A DNA stretch of 64,000 nt from Natrarchaeobaculum aegyptiacum. Lineage in GTDB: Archaea > Halobacteriota > Halobacteria > Halobacteriales > Natrialbaceae. Positions 60,496 to 64,000 of the stretch are shown here, piece by piece; position 1 is the stretch's first letter; each line of letters opens with the position of its first letter. The DNA lies in NCBI RefSeq assembly GCF_002156705.1, contig NZ_CP019893.1:3224001-3288000 (forward strand), written 5' to 3'. The translations under genes were made by a program, and so were the position numbers. The notes beneath the pieces were generated by a model, which worked only from the letters and a program-made list of their open reading frames with translations, was not told where the DNA came from and did not search any database.

Positions 60496-61542
60496 TCAGT
60501 CGTCGGCTTCCGAGTCGGCGGTCGCGGCCTTGTCGTCGCCGGCCATCCGGGCGGCGACGTCGGTGATCATGTCCTCTTGTCCGCCGACGACGCCCATATC
60601 GCCGAGTTCGACCAGGATCTCGCGCGGATCGAGGTCGAACTGCTCGCCGACCCGGCGGGTGTGGCGCAGGAACGACGAGTAGACGCCGGCGTAGCCGAGC
60701 ACGAGCGAATCGTTGTCGAGTTCGGGCATCGTGTCATCAGTCAGCATCGGCAGGAGGACGTCCTCGGCGGCGTCCATCACGCCGAAGAAGTCGGGCGAGA
60801 CGTCGTAGCCGGCCTTCTCGAGGACGCCGACGAGCACTTCCATCTGGGCGTTGCCGGAGCCGGCACCCAGTCCGCGCAGACAGCCGTCGACGGTCGTCGC
60901 GCCGGCCTCGATGCCCGCGAGGGTGTTGCCGATGCCCAGTCCGAGGTTGTTGTGAGCGTGGAAGCCGACGTCGATCGAGAGCTCTTCCGACAGGAGGCCC
61001 ACGCGCTCGCGAACGTCCTGTGGGAGCATCGCACCCGCCGAGTCCATCACGTAGACGGCCTCTGCGCCGTACTCTTCCATGAGCTTCGCCTGCTCTAAGA
61101 CGGTCTCTGGCGAGGCCATGTGTGAGAGCATCAGGAGGCCGTTGGCCTCGAGGCCGCGTTCTTCGACGAACTCGAAGTGTTCGGCTGAGACGTCGGCTTC
61201 GGTGACGTGGGTGGCGATGCGGCACATGTCCGCACCCTTCTCGACGGCGAGGTCGAGTTCCTCGACGGTGCCGATGCCGGGTAACAGGAGTACGGAGAGT
61301 CTGGTGTCGGTGAGTTCCGGAACGACGGCGTCGAGGTACGCCTCGGTGTCGGCGGCGGCGAAGCCGTAGTTGATCGAGGAACCGCCCATGCCGTCGCCGT
61401 GGGAGACTTCGACGACGTCCATGTTCGCCTCGTCGAGCGCGCTGGCGACGTCGGCCATCTGTTCGGGGGTGAACTGGTGGTCGACGGCATGCATGCCGTC
61501 GCGCAGGGTCATGTCGATCAGGCGCACATCGCTGTCAGTCAT
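60496..61542 (-). CDS. mhpE: 4-hydroxy-2-oxovalerate aldolase
   Basis: A 348-aa DRE-TIM enzyme that splits 4-hydroxy-2-oxovalerate to pyruvate and acetaldehyde. Marks: LIDMTLRDGMHAVDHQF (metal Asp15 in TLRDG), GFHAHNNLGLGIGNTLAGIEAGA (metal histidines) and DGCLRGLGAGSGNAQME. It overlaps the acetaldehyde dehydrogenase gene by 8 bases, which supports channelling of acetaldehyde between the two, as in DmpFG. The ATG at 61542 is favoured over a GTG at 61551. The C-terminal about 15 residues are a lysine/alanine/aspartate tail. Confidence 0.95.
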   Translation of the reverse strand: MTDSDVRLIDMTLRDGMHAVDHQFTPEQMADVASALDEANMDVVEVSHGDGMGGSSINYGFAAADTEAYLDAVVPELTDTRLSVLLLPGIGTVEELDLAVEKGADMCRIATHVTEADVSAEHFEFVEERGLEANGLLMLSHMASPETVLEQAKLMEEYGAEAVYVMDSAGAMLPQDVRERVGLLSEELSIDVGFHAHNNLGLGIGNTLAGIEAGATTVDGCLRGLGAGSGNAQMEVLVGVLEKAGYDVSPDFFGVMDAAEDVLLPMLTDDTMPELDNDSLVLGYAGVYSSFLRHTRRVGEQFDLDPREILVELGDMGVVGGQEDMITDVAARMAGDDKAATADSEADD

Positions 61543-62476
61543 CGCGCTCACCTCCGACGGGTGTGGCGGTGAGCCCGTGGGCCTCGACGCGCTCTGCGGC
61601 GCCCAGTGCGGCGCTGGTCATGATATCGAGGTTGCCGGCGTACGGCGGGAGGTGCTGGCCTTCACCTTCGACCTCGAGCATGGTCGTGATGACGATGGAG
61701 TCGCCCAGCTCGAACCCCACGTCGGATTCGTCCTTGACGACCGGCTCGAGGGTGACGTCGTAGCCGGGGACGTAGGTCTGGATCTCGGCTTCCATCTCGG
61801 CGACGGAGTCGCGAACCTCATCGACGTCCGTGGTGTCGGGTACTGTGGTGTAGACGGTGTTACGCATCAGGATCGGTGGTTCGGCAGGGTTGAGGATGAT
61901 GATCGCCTTGGCCTCGTCAGCGCCGCCGACCTGCTCGAGGCCGGCGGCGGTGGTCTGGGTGAACTCGTCGATGTTCTGGCGGGTTCCCGGACCGGCGCTT
62001 TCGGAAGAGATGGTCGAGATCATCTCGGCGTACTCGACATCGGCAACGCGGTCGACCGCGTGGACGAGCGGGATCGTCGCCTGGCCGCCGCAGGTGACCA
62101 TGTTGATGTTGTCTTCGGTGCCGATCACGTCCTCGGCGTTGACCGCCGGGACGGTGTAGGGGCCGACCGCGGCGGGCGTGAGATCGATCGCGAACAGTCC
62201 GAGGTCCTCGTAGACCGGTGCCTGCTGTGCGTGGACACCTGCGGTCGTCGCCTCGAAGACGACGTCGAACTCGTCTGCGTGTTCACGGACGCTGTCGATA
62301 CCCTCCGTGCCGACGTCGATACCTTCGTCGACGGCCGCCTGCAGGCCGTCTGATTCCTCGACGGGGAAGATGCCGATCATCCGCTGCAGGGTGATCGTCT
62401 CACTTCTATCGAGGATCTTATACATGAGGTCGGTCCCGATGTTCCCAGGACCCACTATCGCTGCATCAAGCGGCAT
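61535..62476 (-). CDS. mhpF: acetaldehyde dehydrogenase (acylating)
   Basis: A 313-aa NAD-dependent enzyme converting acetaldehyde to acetyl-CoA. It has the NAD site VGPGNIGTDLMYKIL, FEATTAGVH, and the catalytic cysteine in NMVTCGGQATIPLVHAV (Cys129). It forms a channelling complex with the aldolase encoded immediately downstream. The ATG at 62476 is preceded by an AT-rich stretch (62500-62530) with a likely promoter. Final enzyme of the meta-cleavage route. Confidence 0.95.
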   Translation of the reverse strand: MPLDAAIVGPGNIGTDLMYKILDRSETITLQRMIGIFPVEESDGLQAAVDEGIDVGTEGIDSVREHADEFDVVFEATTAGVHAQQAPVYEDLGLFAIDLTPAAVGPYTVPAVNAEDVIGTEDNINMVTCGGQATIPLVHAVDRVADVEYAEMISTISSESAGPGTRQNIDEFTQTTAAGLEQVGGADEAKAIIILNPAEPPILMRNTVYTTVPDTTDVDEVRDSVAEMEAEIQTYVPGYDVTLEPVVKDESDVGFELGDSIVITTMLEVEGEGQHLPPYAGNLDIMTSAALGAAERVEAHGLTATPVGGERDD

Positions 62477-62606
62477 ACGGCCGACCAATCGGCTCACCGC
62501 TATTTAACAGTGTTGGAGATGAATACTTTGGTGGTGCGAACGCGGTAGAGGCGGTCGAATTCGAGGCAGCGAACGAATTATGCCGGCGGGGCGACAACCG
62601 ACGGGT

Positions 62607-62891
62607 ATGTCCGTGACCTGTGACTTCTACGGGCCGCTGCGGGAGGCGGTCGACCAGAAGACGCTCACCCGTGATCCGCCAACCGACGGAACCGTCGGGA
62701 CGTTCCTCGAGTCCCTCGCTGCCGACTACCCCGAACTGGACGACCTCCTCTTCGAGGACGGCGACCTCCAGTCGACGGCGAACGTCTCGGTGAACGCGAG
62801 ACACCTGCGGCTCGAGGAGGGTCTCGAGACGCCGCTCGAAGCCGGAGACAGGGTTCGGCTGTACCCGCCGATCGAGGGCGGGCGGCTGTAA
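62607..62891 (+). CDS. ubiquitin-like/MoaD-type small protein (SAMP-like)
   Basis: A 94-aa beta-grasp protein: VTCDFYGPLREAVDQKTL, GTVGTFLESLAADYPEL, and the C-terminal RVRLYPPIEGGRL. Haloarchaeal SAMP and MoaD proteins end in Gly-Gly for adenylation; here two residues (Arg-Leu) follow GG, so activation would require removal of these two. It lies next to a tungsten/molybdenum enzyme of the AOR family, so a molybdopterin or sulfur-transfer role is also possible. Both are inferences. Confidence 0.8.
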   Translation: MSVTCDFYGPLREAVDQKTLTRDPPTDGTVGTFLESLAADYPELDDLLFEDGDLQSTANVSVNARHLRLEEGLETPLEAGDRVRLYPPIEGGRL

Positions 62892-62923
62892 TCGTCGGGA
62901 AAACCGCGAGAAGTGCGTGGAGT

Positions 62924-62940
62924 GTGGTCCGGGTGGTGGG
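62924..62940. repeat. G-rich 17-base element shared with 60435
   Basis: GTGGTCCGGGTGGTGGG here and GTGGTCCGGGGTGGTGG at 60435-60451 are near-identical, and each lies between convergent genes. They may be related 3' elements or terminators. Confidence 0.35.
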
Positions 62941-62980
62941 TGTTTGTACGGCTGGTGAGGGTATGACCCGTCAGTCCCGA

Positions 62981-64000
62981 TCAGTCCGCACTCGCTGACG
63001 CGTCGACGCGATCCGATGGGACCGTGCCGTCGTCGTTCCAGCCGCGGGCGTCGTAGTATTCCTGAATCGACGATTCGAGGTCCGGCAGGTCGTAGGGCAC
63101 CCAGTCGTCGGCTGCGTCCATGCCACGCTGGTTGTTGAAGTGGCGCTCGAGTTCGACGACGCGGGCACCGACGGCCTGCAGGTCGTCGTAGTCGGCGTCC
63201 AGAACGAGTTCGAAGTGTTCGGCCTCGACGGCGCGGCCGATCCCGAACTGGCAGACGATTCCGCAGTCCCGGAGGGCGTTGCGGTTCTCGTTTTCGACGA
63301 CGTCGTTGGCCTTACCGGCGGTCCCCTCGGGGTCGATCCGGCCGTGGTACTCGTCGATCATCGTCGTCGAGTACATGTGGTCACCGCCGCGGTTCGCGAC
63401 GGCGTACGAGAGGCCCTGCCCGTTGACCGCGCGGCCGTCGTGGGCGGCGAGCTCCAGGCCCTTGATCGCCCAGTTGTCGACGCCGAGGTCCTCGTGGACG
63501 CGTGCGACGCCTTCGGCGAGGAGGTCGCCGTCGCCCTCGCGGTAGGCGATTTTCTCGACGAGGTCGTGAACGAGGTCGGCGTTGCCGAACTCGTCTTCGC
63601 TCGCGAGGTAGGCGGCGACGGTCACTCCGGCGGAGATAGTGTCCATCCCGAGCCGATCACAGAGTTCGTTGGACTTCATCACGTCGACGATGTCGTCGAC
63701 GCCACAGTTCGAGCCGAACGAGAACACCGTCTCGAACTCCGGCCCTTCGGTCTCGAGGCCCGTCTCCTCGTCACGCGTGGGAAGCTTGCAGGCAAAGGCA
63801 CAGACCGAACACGATGCCTTCTCGTATTTTTTCTCCTCGACGGCGTTGCCACCGATATCCGCCGCAGCGTCGAACGACATGTCGGCGTAGTACCGCGTCG
63901 GCAGGGAGAACTCGTCGTTCAGGAACTCGGTGAGACTCGTGGTCCCCTGACGACGCATGATGTCGTCGCTCGTGGCGGCCTGCTGGTGGAGTTCCATCTG
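62981..64000 (-). CDS. aldehyde ferredoxin oxidoreductase family enzyme, 5' part outside the window
   Basis: At least 339 aa of the C-terminal half of an AOR-family tungsten or molybdenum enzyme. CSVCAFACKLPTRD with the cluster cysteines, FSFGSNCGVDDIVDVMKSNELCDRLGMDTISAG (fourth cysteine, then pterin-binding region), and GLELAAHDGRAVNGQGLSYAVANRGGDH. The frame is open to the edge of the window; the N-terminal pterin-binding domain lies beyond base 64000. It oxidises an aldehyde to a carboxylic acid with ferredoxin as acceptor. It ends in a short acidic tail. Confidence 0.9.
   Translation of the reverse strand, partial: QMELHQQAATSDDIMRRQGTTSLTEFLNDEFSLPTRYYADMSFDAAADIGGNAVEEKKYEKASCSVCAFACKLPTRDEETGLETEGPEFETVFSFGSNCGVDDIVDVMKSNELCDRLGMDTISAGVTVAAYLASEDEFGNADLVHDLVEKIAYREGDGDLLAEGVARVHEDLGVDNWAIKGLELAAHDGRAVNGQGLSYAVANRGGDHMYSTTMIDEYHGRIDPEGTAGKANDVVENENRNALRDCGIVCQFGIGRAVEAEHFELVLDADYDDLQAVGARVVELERHFNNQRGMDAADDWVPYDLPDLESSIQEYYDARGWNDDGTVPSDRVDASASAD

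Noticed and set aside
1-64000. tRNA, rRNA or prophage genes
   Set aside because: I looked for T-loop and anticodon-arm patterns, rRNA-like stretches, integrases and capsid-like genes and found none that I could support.

Overview
The window is haloarchaeal chromosome, most like the Natrialbales (Haloterrigena/Natrinema/Natronorubrum type; the genus is inferred, not shown). The evidence is high G+C, very acidic proteins, Tat-type lipoprotein signals, leaderless genes with a TATA-like box about 27-30 bases before the start, a cbaDBAC-type ba3 oxidase operon, halocyanin-like cupredoxins, HalOD1, DUF2267 and ISH3-like elements. I saw no rRNA, tRNA or CRISPR array.

Layout. 1-2.4 kb: end of a 2-oxoacid dehydrogenase operon (E2, E3). 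2.9-6.6 kb: an IclR regulator divergent from a LutC-like gene and a LutB-LutA fusion (lactate oxidation). 6.6-16.4 kb: a UspA gene, then a TRAP (DctPQM) and a TTT (TctCBA) carboxylate uptake system, an MFS carrier and a divergent enolase-superfamily acid-sugar dehydratase. 16.9-21.6 kb: sulfatase, DUF2267 protein, methyltransferase, UspA and a TIM-barrel epimerase. 21.7-29.8 kb: halocyanin and the ba3 oxidase operon. This operon is interrupted after cbaC by a tnpB-type element that itself carries two insertions: a 1,387-bp ISH3-like IS and a 2,010-bp three-gene unit (winged helix, TumE-like protein, SWIM protein).

29.8-46.3 kb is a sulfur and redox region: two thioredoxins, two paralogous HTH regulators, a TauE exporter, two YeeE/YedE half-transporters, a rhodanese-metallo-beta-lactamase protein, TusA, a DsrE-like protein and a CoA-disulfide-reductase-like flavoprotein. 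Many of these share an upstream motif, TTGTATTG-N8-10-GCAAAAC, next to the TATA box, so they look like one regulon. In the same region a mercuric-reductase-like flavoprotein with a His/Asp repeat tail is divergent from a ZIP metal transporter.

46.4-48.5 kb: SCO, TlpA-like and CcdA genes for copper and thiol maturation. 48.5-53.6 kb: nicotinate phosphoribosyltransferase, an orphan MoxR ATPase, a CaiB-type CoA transferase and an LLM flavin oxidoreductase. 54.5-62.5 kb: an aromatic meta-cleavage pathway with an extradiol dioxygenase, two hydratase/decarboxylase paralogues around an IclR gene, an ACMSD-like decarboxylase, 4-hydroxy-2-oxovalerate aldolase and acylating acetaldehyde dehydrogenase, ending in pyruvate and acetyl-CoA. 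The window closes with a ubiquitin-like/MoaD protein and a partial aldehyde ferredoxin oxidoreductase.

The strongest candidates for something new are the three-gene unit that splits tnpB with exact frame restoration, and the sulfur/redox regulon with its shared motif.
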